A stretch of DNA of 20,319 nt from JAYREN01 sp041908845 (GCA_041908845.1 JAYREN010000040.1:1-20319), one strand, 5' to 3'; shown: positions 1-7,481, numbered from the stretch's first letter. The notes: generated by a model not told the origin, from the letters alone. Translations and numbers: made by a program.

Positions 1-5
1 AAAAA

Positions 6-30
6 CGCGCCCTTCGGGGCGCTTTTTTTT
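6..30. terminator. Bidirectional intrinsic terminator with UUCG loop
   Basis: A perfect 6-bp stem, GCGCCC at 7-12 paired with GGGCGC at 17-22, closes a TTCG tetraloop. Eight T follow on the plus strand (23-30), and a run of A precedes it (1-5), which reads as T on the minus strand. It can therefore stop a plus-strand gene lying left of the window and also a minus-strand transcript coming from the inverted-repeat region at 31-190. Confidence 0.85.
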
Positions 31-190
31 TGGCTGACGGGGCTCGAACCCGCCCCGGCAACGCGTGCGTTGCCGGGATCTAGCGTCGAATGGGATGCGG
101 GCCGCCGCCTGCGGCGGATAAAGGCCCGCAGGCCGGGCACGCAAGCCCAAGGGGCGCGGCGGGCCAGTTCGAGCCCCGACCCCATGGGCC
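31..190 (-). ncRNA. Candidate structured RNA closed by a long-range stem (identity unknown)
   Basis: The segments 36-49 and 167-180 are inverted copies (13 of 14 positions pair), forming a closing stem that encloses about 117 bases. Inside are a perfect 11-bp inverted repeat (54-64 with 67-77), a compound hairpin around 96-130 with an inner CCGCCG/CGGCGG stem, and a 4-bp hairpin at 135-148. On the minus strand the 3' end reads as a tRNA-like T-arm (GGGTTCGAGCCCC) and runs directly into the terminator at 6-30, so minus-strand transcription is the more natural reading. The closing stem plus internal hairpins at about 150 nt resembles 6S RNA architecture in outline, but no diagnostic 6S, tmRNA, SRP or tRNA sequence was recognised. 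It could instead be only a GC-rich intergenic repeat or part of the der leader. Confidence 0.3.
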
Positions 191-280
191 GCCGCCCGAA
201 TCGGATTGATTCCGATGTCCTCTCCTTCTTCTGAAGTACCATTGATTTCACAGGCAAATCCGCCTTTCCGATCGGTTCCC

Positions 281-1774
281 ATGAAACTCCCTCTCGTCGC
301 ACTCTGCGGGCGCCCCAATGTGGGGAAGTCCACGCTGTTCAATCGCCTCACGCGCACCCGCACGGCCCTGGTCCATGACCTTCCCGGCATGACCCGGGAC
401 CGTTCCTACAGCTTTGTGACCTGTCTGGACGACGAAGGCGAGCCCGAGGAGGTCTTCGAACTGGTGGACACCGGCGGCCTGGACTTCGAGGGCGATGACG
501 TCATCACCGCGGGGATCACCCGCATGGCCCAGGCCGCCATGGGCGAGGCCCACGTGCTGATGATGATGGTGGATGCCCACGATGGCTGGAATCCGGTGGA
601 TGCGGAAATCGCCACCAAGATCCGCCAGGCGAACAAGCCCTCGATCCTGGTGGTGAACAAGATCGATGGCGTGAAGGGCGGGGCACCGGATGGCGCCTTC
701 TACGAACTGGGGTTCGACGAGGTCCACGTGATCAGCGCCAGCCATGGCTCTGGCGTGCCGGATCTGCTGGCCTCGGTTCGGGCCAAGCTGCCCTTTCATC
801 GCACCCCGGAAGAGGCCGAGCGCCACGACCCGGAAGACGAGCTCCGCTTCGCCATCATCGGTCGTCCAAATGTCGGCAAGTCCTCTCTCACCAACGAGTT
901 GCTGGGCTACGAGCGCAGCCTGGTCAGCGATGTGGCCGGTACCACCCGCGATACGGTGGATACGGTCTTTCGTGTGGACGAGCGCCTCTATCGCCTGATC
1001 GATACCGCGGGCATCCGCCGCAAGGGCAAGACAACCGAGGGCGCCGAGATCCTGTCGATCCTCAAAGCCAAGCAGGCCATGGCCCGGGCCGATGTCTCCC
1101 TGCTGCTCATCGATGCGGTGGAGGGTGTCACCCACCAGGATGCGGTCATCGCGGGCTATGCCCAGGAGGCTGGCGCGGCGGTGATCCTGGTGATCAACAA
1201 GTGGGATCTCGTCCCCAAGGACGGCTACACGTCCCTGGCCTTCGAAGAGAAGATCCGCTTCGATCTCGGCTTCCTCAAACATGCGCCCATGATCTTCATC
1301 TCCGCCCTCACTGGACAACGGGTGTCCAAACTGTTCACCCTCATCCACGAATGTGCGGAAGCCCACGCCCGCCGCATCTCCACGGGCAAACTCAACCAGT
1401 TCCTGCGGGAATCCGTGGAGAGCATGTCACCCCATGCGGTGGACGGGAAGCTCCCCAAGCTCTACTTCATGGTGCAGGTAGGTGTGCGGCCCCCCTCCTT
1501 CGTGGTCAAGACCAACACCGATCGTGGCCTCCATTTCAGCTACGTGCGCTACCTGGAGAACCGCTTGCGCGAGACCTTTGGTTTCGTGGGCACCCCCATT
1601 CGTCTCAGCATCCAGAAGAAGCAGAAGGGCGACGAGGAACCTCGCGACGAGGCCCGCGTACGCCGAGTCATGGATGTGGGCGAGGGCCTGAAGCCCTCCC
1701 GACATCCCCGCGGCAAGCGCGAGACGGCCACTGGTAGTAGCCCCGCACCTCGACGGAGACCCCGCAAGGGCTGA
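281..1774 (+). CDS. der: Ribosome-assembly GTPase Der (EngA)
   Basis: Der is an essential tandem-GTPase that binds the 50S subunit and promotes its maturation in the cytoplasm. The 497-residue product has two complete G domains. Domain 1 has the P-loop GRPNVGKS at 10-17, DTGG at 63-66, NKID at 126-129 and SAS at 152-154. Domain 2 has GRPNVGKS at 194-201, DTAG at 241-244 followed by the Der-typical IRRKGK, NKWD at 306-309 and SAL at 341-343. A KH-like domain follows at about 357-447. The basic, Pro/Arg-rich tail (about 50 residues) makes it slightly longer than many Der proteins. The ATG at 281 is chosen because MKLPLVALCGRPNVGKS matches the family start. An in-frame TTG (206) and ATG (215) would add 22-25 residues, and none of the three has a clear Shine-Dalgarno sequence. 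The stop lies 2 bases from the convergent gene's stop. Confidence 0.97.
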   Translation: MKLPLVALCGRPNVGKSTLFNRLTRTRTALVHDLPGMTRDRSYSFVTCLDDEGEPEEVFELVDTGGLDFEGDDVITAGITRMAQAAMGEAHVLMMMVDAHDGWNPVDAEIATKIRQANKPSILVVNKIDGVKGGAPDGAFYELGFDEVHVISASHGSGVPDLLASVRAKLPFHRTPEEAERHDPEDELRFAIIGRPNVGKSSLTNELLGYERSLVSDVAGTTRDTVDTVFRVDERLYRLIDTAGIRRKGKTTEGAEILSILKAKQAMARADVSLLLIDAVEGVTHQDAVIAGYAQEAGAAVILVINKWDLVPKDGYTSLAFEEKIRFDLGFLKHAPMIFISALTGQRVSKLFTLIHECAEAHARRISTGKLNQFLRESVESMSPHAVDGKLPKLYFMVQVGVRPPSFVVKTNTDRGLHFSYVRYLENRLRETFGFVGTPIRLSIQKKQKGDEEPRDEARVRRVMDVGEGLKPSRHPRGKRETATGSSPAPRRRPRKG

Positions 1775-1776
1775 GG

Positions 1777-2565
1777 CTAGAAGGTGGACTGGATGAGGCC
1801 TCCGTCCACCTGGATGGAGGTGCCCGTGAGGTAGGAGGCCCTCGCGCTGCACAGGAAGGCGATGGTGTCTCCGATCTCCTCCGGCCTGCCGATGCGCCCG
1901 GCGGGAATGGCGGCGGCGGTGCGGGTGAAGTAGTCCTCCATGCTGATGCCTTCGGCCTTGGCCTTCAGCTCGCCCAGATGCACTTGGCGATCCGTCATGA
2001 TGTGGCCCGGCAGCAGGGCGTTCACGGTGATGCCATCCTTGGCGGTTTCCTGGGCCAGGGTCTTGGTGAGGCCTGAGATGCCCGAGCGGAGGGTAGAGCT
2101 GATGGTCAGGATCGGCAGCGGCTGCTTGGCCACCAGGCTAGTGATGTGGACGATGCGCCCCCAGCCACGGCTGCGCATGTCCGGCAGCACCAGGCGGGTG
2201 AGGCGCACAATGTTCATGAGGGTCGAATCCACCCCCGCGGCCCAGTCCTCATCGGAGAGATCTTGAAAGATGGCGGCTTTGGGACCTCCGGTATTGGTCA
2301 CGAGGATATCCACCGGGCCGAAGCGCTGACGGGTCGCCTGGTGCCAGTGCGCCAGATCCTCCGCCCGACTCACATCGCAGGGCATCGCGAGTGCCTCGAC
2401 TCCGAGGGCTTCCAGCTCCAAGCGAGCGGCTTCCAGGCCCGCCTCGCTGCGGCCGCAGATGGACAGCTTGCAGCCTTCCTGGGCGAGAGAGACGGCAGCG
2501 GCCTTGCCCAAGCCCTTGCTGGCCGCCGCCACCATGGCCACGCGATTTCCGATTCCCAAGTCCAT
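1777..2565 (-). CDS. SDR-family oxidoreductase-like protein lacking the YxxxK pair
   Basis: The 262-residue protein has the short-chain dehydrogenase/reductase fold pattern. The cofactor-binding glycine motif is AASKGLG at 14-20, an NTGGP variant of the NNAG motif lies at 91-95, the catalytic-Ser position is ITS at 141-143, and the C-terminal YLTGTSIQVDGG segment is present. It resembles FabG-like 3-oxoacyl-ACP reductases. However, where the catalytic Tyr-x-x-x-Lys should follow (13 and 17 residues after Ser143), the sequence reads ISSTLRS, placing Ser156 and Arg160 there. SDR subfamilies with NTGGP and this kind of altered active site exist, so it is probably a divergent intact gene rather than an error. 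The substrate is unknown. A GGGAGG ribosome site about 7 bases before the ATG supports the start. It reads in the same direction as the MFS gene but is separated from it by a terminator. Confidence 0.9.
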   Translation of the reverse strand: MDLGIGNRVAMVAAASKGLGKAAAVSLAQEGCKLSICGRSEAGLEAARLELEALGVEALAMPCDVSRAEDLAHWHQATRQRFGPVDILVTNTGGPKAAIFQDLSDEDWAAGVDSTLMNIVRLTRLVLPDMRSRGWGRIVHITSLVAKQPLPILTISSTLRSGISGLTKTLAQETAKDGITVNALLPGHIMTDRQVHLGELKAKAEGISMEDYFTRTAAAIPAGRIGRPEEIGDTIAFLCSARASYLTGTSIQVDGGLIQSTF

Positions 2566-2594
2566 GGCTGCCTCCCGGCAGTCATCCTATCCCG

Positions 2595-2624
2595 AAAAAA
2601 CAAGCGCCCCCGAGGGGGCGCTTG
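2595..2624 (-). terminator. Intrinsic terminator of the MFS transporter gene
   Basis: CAAGCGCCCC and GGGGCGCTTG (2601-2610 with 2615-2624) form a 10-bp stem with a tight CGAG loop. On the minus strand the stem is followed by six T (2595-2600). It sits 27 bases downstream of the transporter stop and just ahead of the SDR start, so the two minus-strand genes are probably separate transcription units. Confidence 0.85.
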
Positions 2625-2651
2625 AGCGGAGATGACGCTGTTTCCTTCTGA

Positions 2652-4097
2652 CTACTCAGAGACCATCGGCGCGGGGTGTTCCTGGGGTTCCTTGTTGGGC
2701 TTCTCTAGGCCATAGCCCTTGCTCTTGTCTTCCTTGAGGAGCAGCCATCCCAGCACCATGGCGCAGACGCCCAGACCCGCGAAGACGAGCATGGGCTGGG
2801 TGTAGTTGTAGACGGCAGAAGTGTCGCCCTTGGCGATGCGCTCCGCGATCCCAGGGTTCACCTTCTCGAGAATCTGTCCGATCAGCCAGGGGAAGAAGCC
2901 CAGGCCATAGTTCTGGATCAGGAAGACCAGGGCGTAGGCAGAACCGAGGTAGCGTTCTTCCACGATCTTGGGCACGGAGGGCCACATGGAGGCGGGCACC
3001 AGGGAGAAGGCCACGCCCAGCACCACGATCGAAGCGACTGCCAGGAAAATGCTGAGGGGTGCCAGGGCGAAGGTCAGATGGGCGATGGTCATCAGGCCTG
3101 CGCCAAAGATCATCATGGTGGCGCCCTTGCCCTTGGTATCTAGGTAGTGGCCGATGATGGGCGTCAGAATGATTGTGCCAACGGGCAGCAGGCCAGAAAT
3201 CATGCCCGCGGTGTCGGGAGAAACACCGAGCTTGCTCTGCATCATGTTCACGGCGTATTTCAGGAAGGGGAACACACCGGAGTAGAAGAGCACGCAGAGC
3301 AGACTGATGTACCAGAATCCCTTGTTGGTGAGGATCTTTCCGAGATCGCTGAAGTGGAAAGCCTCTTCCGAATTGACCTCTCCCGAGACACCTTCCTGGG
3401 CATCCAGTTTGGCATCCATGAAGGTATAGGACATGAAGGTCAGGAACCCGATGACCAGCAAGGCCAGACCAAAGTAGACAGGGTTCAGCACGTTCCCTTG
3501 CGCAACGCCGTTCACCATGGTGACCCCTGCCATCTTCGCGGAGAAGAAGAAGGCGATGGAGGCGCCCAGGCGGGCAGTAGCCATTTCCATGCCCATGGCC
3601 AGAGCGAGTTCCTTGCCCTTGAACCATTTGACGATGGCGCGACTCACGGTGATGCCCATCATCTCCACACCGATGCCGAACATGGCGTAGCCCAGGGAGG
3701 CCATCTTCACGGAAGCGGGCATGGAGGTCCAGAAGGAGCTGAAGAAGCCGTGGCCGAAGCCGCCCGCGGCAAAGTATGGCGTCAGGCCGTACAGCTTGAT
3801 CAAGCCACCGGCCACCATCACGATGGCCGCCATGAGCCCGGTGAAGCGGATGCCCATCTTGTCCAGGATGATGCCGGAGATGAGCAGGAAGCCCAGCATG
3901 TTCAGCCAATACTCCGAGCCGGAGAAGAAGCCGTAGTGACCGGGAGTCCAACCGCGCTGCGTCTCGAGCAGAGACTGGAGTGGAGCCATCATGTCGACGA
4001 AGAAGTAGGCCGCCAGCATGCTGAGGGCGACCAGGACGAGCGCGGTCCAGCGGGTGGCTTTGGAGTCGCGGAGGGAGGAGCGGATGGCTTCGACCAT
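2652..4097 (-). CDS. Major facilitator superfamily transporter (MFSD1-like), substrate unknown
   Basis: The 481-residue inner-membrane protein has about 12 hydrophobic helices. The first is at about 17-35, and a hydrophilic central loop (about 230-260, containing DAQEGVSGEVNSEE) separates the two six-helix halves, as in MFS carriers. The stretch with MWPSVPKIVEERYLGSAYALV followed by IQNYGLG in the C-terminal half resembles the MFSD1-type branch; this is a recognition by eye. Long periplasmic or cytoplasmic loops sit near residues 115-125 and 400-425, and the tail is charged and Pro-rich. The start at 4097 is preferred because AGGA lies 6 bases upstream; the same frame stays open for 23 further codons without a ribosome site. 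A terminator follows at 2595-2624. No neighbouring enzyme points to the substrate. Confidence 0.88.
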   Translation of the reverse strand: MVEAIRSSLRDSKATRWTALVLVALSMLAAYFFVDMMAPLQSLLETQRGWTPGHYGFFSGSEYWLNMLGFLLISGIILDKMGIRFTGLMAAIVMVAGGLIKLYGLTPYFAAGGFGHGFFSSFWTSMPASVKMASLGYAMFGIGVEMMGITVSRAIVKWFKGKELALAMGMEMATARLGASIAFFFSAKMAGVTMVNGVAQGNVLNPVYFGLALLVIGFLTFMSYTFMDAKLDAQEGVSGEVNSEEAFHFSDLGKILTNKGFWYISLLCVLFYSGVFPFLKYAVNMMQSKLGVSPDTAGMISGLLPVGTIILTPIIGHYLDTKGKGATMMIFGAGLMTIAHLTFALAPLSIFLAVASIVVLGVAFSLVPASMWPSVPKIVEERYLGSAYALVFLIQNYGLGFFPWLIGQILEKVNPGIAERIAKGDTSAVYNYTQPMLVFAGLGVCAMVLGWLLLKEDKSKGYGLEKPNKEPQEHPAPMVSE

Positions 4098-4231
4098 ATC
4101 TATTCCTGAAGAGATGAAGGGAAGGGACGCTCGGCGGGGTCGTTTACCTGCCATGCGTGGGACCATTCGGGAGAACCCCCAGCGTAACGCATATCCTTTG
4201 TGATGGGGATTCGCCTTTCTTCTTGGCAGGG

Positions 4232-5068
4232 ATGGCTCAACCTCTCCATGCTGGTTCCATGCTCCCGCTGATTCCCCCCGCCCAGATCCAGGAAGCTCCT
4301 GCCCCGCCGCCGGGGCTGCAATTGCCCCCTTCGCTCACCTGGAAGCCCGGCAGCCTGGAACTGTGGCCCTTCGACGATGAGCGTTTCGAGGTCCGCTCGA
4401 CACCGGAAAAGGGCCCCGTTTATGTGAATGTCGATGGTCGGGTGTGGCGGTTCTCTCTCATCGCGGCCGAGGGGCGATTGGGCTACCTGACGCTGGTTCA
4501 GCGGATGAAAGCAGCCCTGGATGCCTCGGGCTGGGTGTGGCAGGTCGAAGAACGCGGCATCGCCCGCCGGGAGCGGGACGGGCAGGAACTCTGGTTGAAA
4601 TATTCCCCAGCGGGTAGCGGCGAAATGAAGATGGTGGTCGTGGAGCGACGAGAGCCTCGATCCATTGTTCTTCCCAGACCCGGCAAGACGTTGGAACGGC
4701 CCCCCCGCCCCGAGGAGGATTTCTCCTACCTGCCGCCCTGGCCCGGCGCCAAGCTCGTGCGCTGCGCGGACACTCCGAGCCCCGTGGCCGTGGAATTGAC
4801 TGAGGGCAAGCCCACGCTCATGGGTGTCATCTTCATCGAAAAGGAATACGAGTTGGCCGCGCCTGTATCGGCCCACGAATTCCTCACGGTCTACACCCGG
4901 GCGCTGGTGAACGCGGGGTGGGAGATCGAGGGCCGCTTTCGAGGGAATTTGATCCAGATCCAGGCGATCTACACCCACGGTGGTCGTGATATCCGCGCCA
5001 CGCTACGGTTGGTGCGGGATGCCATGGCCATTTCGGTGGCCGATGTGGGTGCTCAACGGCCCAGGTGA
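4232..5068 (+). CDS. Hypothetical protein with two related domains
   Basis: The product (278 residues from this ATG) is not recognised. A Pro-rich N-terminus (about residues 10-30) is followed by two segments with the same pattern. The first (around 65-135) has a region ending LVQRMKAALDASGW, then a variable part, then RDGQELWLKYSP and a short beta-like end MKMVVVE. The second (around 185-270) has HEFLTVYTRALVNAGW, then a variable part, then YTHGGRDIRATLRL and the end MAISVAD. This suggests an internal duplication of a small alpha/beta domain of the kind seen next to OmpA-like and other envelope proteins. No convincing signal peptide is visible. The start is uncertain: the frame is open from a GTG at 4157, and ATG codons occur at 4232 and 4259. 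GGCAGGG abuts the 4232 ATG without proper spacing. The gene is divergent from the MFS transporter gene. Confidence 0.65.
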   Translation: MAQPLHAGSMLPLIPPAQIQEAPAPPPGLQLPPSLTWKPGSLELWPFDDERFEVRSTPEKGPVYVNVDGRVWRFSLIAAEGRLGYLTLVQRMKAALDASGWVWQVEERGIARRERDGQELWLKYSPAGSGEMKMVVVERREPRSIVLPRPGKTLERPPRPEEDFSYLPPWPGAKLVRCADTPSPVAVELTEGKPTLMGVIFIEKEYELAAPVSAHEFLTVYTRALVNAGWEIEGRFRGNLIQIQAIYTHGGRDIRATLRLVRDAMAISVADVGAQRPR

Positions 5069-5557
5069 ATTCTCGAAATTTTCTGGATGCCTGCCCGAAC
5101 TCGAAAAGCGGGGAAACAGAATTCAGGATTCTTGATGGGCATCCGAAAAGTTCCTGTGCTCAAGACCACGTCAGCTTTGGTCAAATGCCTAGGGGGCGGT
5201 CTGGCCAGTCCGGTCATGCGACTGGGAGGCCATCGCTTGGCCCCAACTCAGGGGGCAGCCCATGGTCTAGGCCATCTCGGAATTATCCTGACGATGTTTT
5301 TGGATTGACGGCTCCTTTTATCGTGCTAGCAGGTGATGTCATGGGTGAGCACCGGGATGATCATGGTGGATGGGCTTTAAATCCCCCGTCAAAAAAATAC
5401 ATGATCGAATTGATCGGGATTATTTCTGTAGGTGTTTCCCCGGAACTTTTCCCCAAATTCGCGTCTTGTGGTCCTTTGGCCGAAAGCATACCCTTGGGGC
5501 CGGGCTCTATTAGCGGACCCAGATATCCAAATTGTTTTTCCCTGTAGGAGGTTCAGC
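5069..5557 (+). other. Long gene-poor leader before the cytochrome operon
   Basis: About 490 bases separate the hypothetical gene from the cytochrome operon. Open frames here (for example 5065-5547 and 5087-5308) have low-complexity, family-less translations and no ribosome sites, so I do not call them genes. AT content rises around 5380-5445, unlike the flanking genes, as expected for a regulatory region. A possible promoter lies at 5305-5332. I compared the stretch with cyclic-di-GMP (GEMM) riboswitch sequence elements and saw no match. The length of the region suggests an untranslated leader or several promoters, but nothing specific can be assigned. Confidence 0.5.
5305..5332 (+). promoter_or_regulatory. 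Possible sigma-70 type promoter of the cytochrome operon
   Basis: TTGACG at 5305-5310 matches five of six bases of the -35 consensus. After a 16-base spacer comes TAGCAG at 5327-5332, a weak -10 match (three of six). If used, it would give a 5' leader of about 215 bases before the leader ORF at 5558. The poor -10 keeps this tentative. Confidence 0.25.
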
Positions 5558-5626
5558 ATGGGAGCGAGAATCCGGGTCCTGATTGCCACCTCTCCGAGTG
5601 GGGTTGAGGGGGGGAGCAGATCATGA
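5558..5626 (+). CDS. 22-codon leader ORF overlapping the barrel gene start
   Basis: A short ORF begins with ATG at 5558 behind a perfect AGGAGG (5546-5551) at 6-base spacing, the best ribosome site in this part of the window. It encodes MGARIRVLIATSPSGVEGG plus SRS and stops at TGA 5624-5626. That TGA overlaps the ATG of the outer-membrane barrel gene (5623) in an ATGA arrangement. The layout is typical of translational coupling: ribosomes finishing the leader would re-initiate on the barrel gene, which also has its own GGGGAG-type site. The peptide shows no recognised function. The first residues faintly resemble a response-regulator N-terminus, but this is too short to interpret. It could alternatively be a chance ORF. 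Confidence 0.5.
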   Translation: MGARIRVLIATSPSGVEGGSRS

Positions 5627-7011
5627 AACCGTCCATCCATACGGCTCTGCTTGCCCTGCTGGTCGCGGCTCCGGCCTGGTCCCAGGACGTGAACGTCTAC
5701 AGCACGACCATCGCCCAGATGTGGAAACAGGACACGCCAGGGTTCGACAAGAGCACCCTTGCGCCTGCCACGCTGTTCCTTGGCATCGACGCCACCAAGC
5801 TCGGGGATGATGCGATCTCCCTCCACCTCTTCGGATGGGGCGTGGCGGATCTCGCCGACGCCTCCATGCCCGGAGGCAAGGGCGGTGGTGATTTCAGCAT
5901 CGGCTACCTGCAGTACCGCTTCTCCCAGGCCAACGCCGAGATCAAGGCGGGCCGCTTCGCGATCTACCAGGGAGTGGGTGTGGAGCATGTGGATGGCGTC
6001 AGCGCCCGCACCGATCTGAAGGGCGGCTTCGCGATCTCCGCCTTCGGCGGTCGGCCCGTGCGCTTCAAGACTCAGGATCCCCTCGCCCAGAGGGACTACG
6101 AGTACCAGCGGGATTTCATCTTCGGGACGCGGCTTTCCTGGCGCCCTTCCAGGCTTGGCGAAGTGGGTCTCTCCTATCTCCAGGATGGAACCAAGGCCGC
6201 CGAGGATCTCCGTCAGCCCTCCCTGGGTGACTTCACCCGCAAGCAGATGGGTCTCGACCTCAAGGTGACGCCGCTGTCATCCCTGGATTTCAGTGGCCGC
6301 ACGGTCTTCGATCTCGCCAAGCACTCGGAGAACGTCATCGGGGATGAGAACACCTCCCGCATCGCCGAGCACGACTACACCCTTGCAGTGAAGGTGGTGG
6401 ACACCGTTTCCTTTAGTGGCACCTTTGTGGAGCGTAATTTCCGGGCCTACTTCGCGGGCACCAACATGCCGTCGCTCTTCCGCACGGATGAGAAGGGTAA
6501 GTTCAGCGCCTTCGGCGGCAACCTTTACTGGAATCCCACCTTCGCACCCATCCGCGTCGTTGCGGACTTCCGCCACACCAGCCGTGAGATTTACGGGGAT
6601 GCCAATCGCTTCGGCGCCGAGGTCCGCTGGAATCCCACCGATACCAAGATCCAGACCGGGTTTGGGTACCACCGGATATCGGCGGACGATGTACTCCAGC
6701 CGGGCACCCTGCTTCCTTCCTATGGCCTGTCCCACGGGGAACTCAGGGCCTGGGTCATGTATGAGCGAGAGAAGTTGTCCGCCAGCCTGGACGGGATCCT
6801 CCTCACCTTCGACGACAAAGCGAATCCGAACCTGAACGGGAAGTCCTCGGCCTTCGAGGCTGTGGCCTCGGTGGGCTACCGCGCCAGCGACGATCTCAAG
6901 CTCTCGGCGGATCTCGGAATCGGGGCCAATCCCCTCTACAAGAACGAAACCCGAGGGCTCCTGCGGGTGGAATACCGGTTCGGCTTTGTCCGCAACGGAG
7001 GCCAGAAATGA
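5623..7011 (+). CDS. Outer-membrane beta-barrel (porin-like) of a porin-cytochrome conduit
   Basis: The 462-residue protein begins with a Sec signal peptide (about 1-20, cleavage near AWSQ). It continues as alternating amphipathic strands with many aromatic residues, separated by short polar turns: FSIGYLQYRF, AEIKAGRFAIYQG, VGLSYLQDG, LRAWVMYE. It ends with the strand LLRVEYRFGF plus a short tail VRNGGQK. This pattern marks an outer-membrane barrel. Its place before three multiheme lipoproteins implies a scaffold role like MtrB or the Geobacter Omb/Ext porins, but it is shorter than MtrB and I saw no MtrB-specific motif, so the role rests on context. The start overlaps the leader ORF stop and the stop overlaps the next ATG, both as ATGA, pointing to tightly coupled translation. 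Confidence 0.82.
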   Translation: MKPSIHTALLALLVAAPAWSQDVNVYSTTIAQMWKQDTPGFDKSTLAPATLFLGIDATKLGDDAISLHLFGWGVADLADASMPGGKGGGDFSIGYLQYRFSQANAEIKAGRFAIYQGVGVEHVDGVSARTDLKGGFAISAFGGRPVRFKTQDPLAQRDYEYQRDFIFGTRLSWRPSRLGEVGLSYLQDGTKAAEDLRQPSLGDFTRKQMGLDLKVTPLSSLDFSGRTVFDLAKHSENVIGDENTSRIAEHDYTLAVKVVDTVSFSGTFVERNFRAYFAGTNMPSLFRTDEKGKFSAFGGNLYWNPTFAPIRVVADFRHTSREIYGDANRFGAEVRWNPTDTKIQTGFGYHRISADDVLQPGTLLPSYGLSHGELRAWVMYEREKLSASLDGILLTFDDKANPNLNGKSSAFEAVASVGYRASDDLKLSADLGIGANPLYKNETRGLLRVEYRFGFVRNGGQK

Positions 7012-7481
7012 ATCGGAAGACGGCACTGCTTTCCCTGGCCATCACGCTGGTGCTCGGTGTGTTGACGGCCTGTTCACTGGTCTCTTCCGAGAAGAGTTTC
7101 GCGGCCACCCATCCCCAGGAACTGGGCGCAGGGCGTCCCGTCTGCTCGGAATGCCACGGCGCAGAAGCCATGAAGGCCAGTCCGAAAACCTACGCGGCCT
7201 ACGACCACACCGAGGCCTTCGTGCGGAACCACAAGGCGCCCGCGAACCAGGATTCCGCCTCCTGCGCGGCCTGCCACGGGCAGTCCTTCTGCGCCGACTG
7301 CCACGGGGGCAAGGGCGTGATGACGCCTTCCACCAAGCTCGGGAATCGTCCGGACCGCGCTACCCATCACAAGGGCGGTTACCTGACGCTGCATCGCATT
7401 GAAGGAAAGATGGACCCAACCAGTTGTTTCAAGTGCCACGGCCGGGCGAACAACGAAAAATGCATGGTTTGCCACAGGTAG
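7008..7481 (+). CDS. Pentaheme c-type cytochrome lipoprotein
   Basis: The 157-residue protein has a lipoprotein signal peptide: a hydrophobic core followed by the lipobox VLTAC, with the acylated Cys at about residue 22. It carries five CXXCH heme-binding motifs: CSECH at 46, CAACH at 86, CADCH at 95, CFKCH at 140 and CMVCH at 152. Additional His residues (for example DHTEAF, RNHKAP, THHKGG, LHR) could serve as distal ligands. It is probably an electron carrier anchored to the outer membrane, passing electrons through or beside the upstream barrel. Its ATG overlaps the barrel stop (ATGA) and GGAGG lies about 6 bases upstream, so it is in the same operon and probably made in proportion to the barrel. 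Maturation would need a cytochrome c synthase such as the CcsBA at 11408-13666. Confidence 0.93.
   Translation: MNRKTALLSLAITLVLGVLTACSLVSSEKSFAATHPQELGAGRPVCSECHGAEAMKASPKTYAAYDHTEAFVRNHKAPANQDSASCAACHGQSFCADCHGGKGVMTPSTKLGNRPDRATHHKGGYLTLHRIEGKMDPTSCFKCHGRANNEKCMVCHR

Noticed and set aside
31..60. tRNA gene on the minus strand suggested by a T-arm-like sequence
   Set aside because: The T-loop TTCGAGC and a stem are present, but no 5' acceptor strand, D-arm or anticodon arm could be matched upstream within tRNA distance.
248..1366. 372-codon open frame antisense to der
   Set aside because: It overlaps the conserved G domains of Der and resembles no family; a shadow of GC-rich third positions.
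4203..4271. Short ATG ORF with a hydrophobic stretch ahead of the hypothetical gene, possibly a frameshifted signal peptide
   Set aside because: It has no ribosome site and there is no evidence of a sequence error joining it to the downstream frame.
5065..5547. 160-codon open frame in the leader region
   Set aside because: No ribosome site, Ser/Pro/Gly-rich translation without domain pattern, and codon use unlike the neighbours.
5420..5557. Possible cyclic-di-GMP riboswitch before the cytochrome operon
   Set aside because: The conserved GEMM sequence elements could not be found in either orientation.
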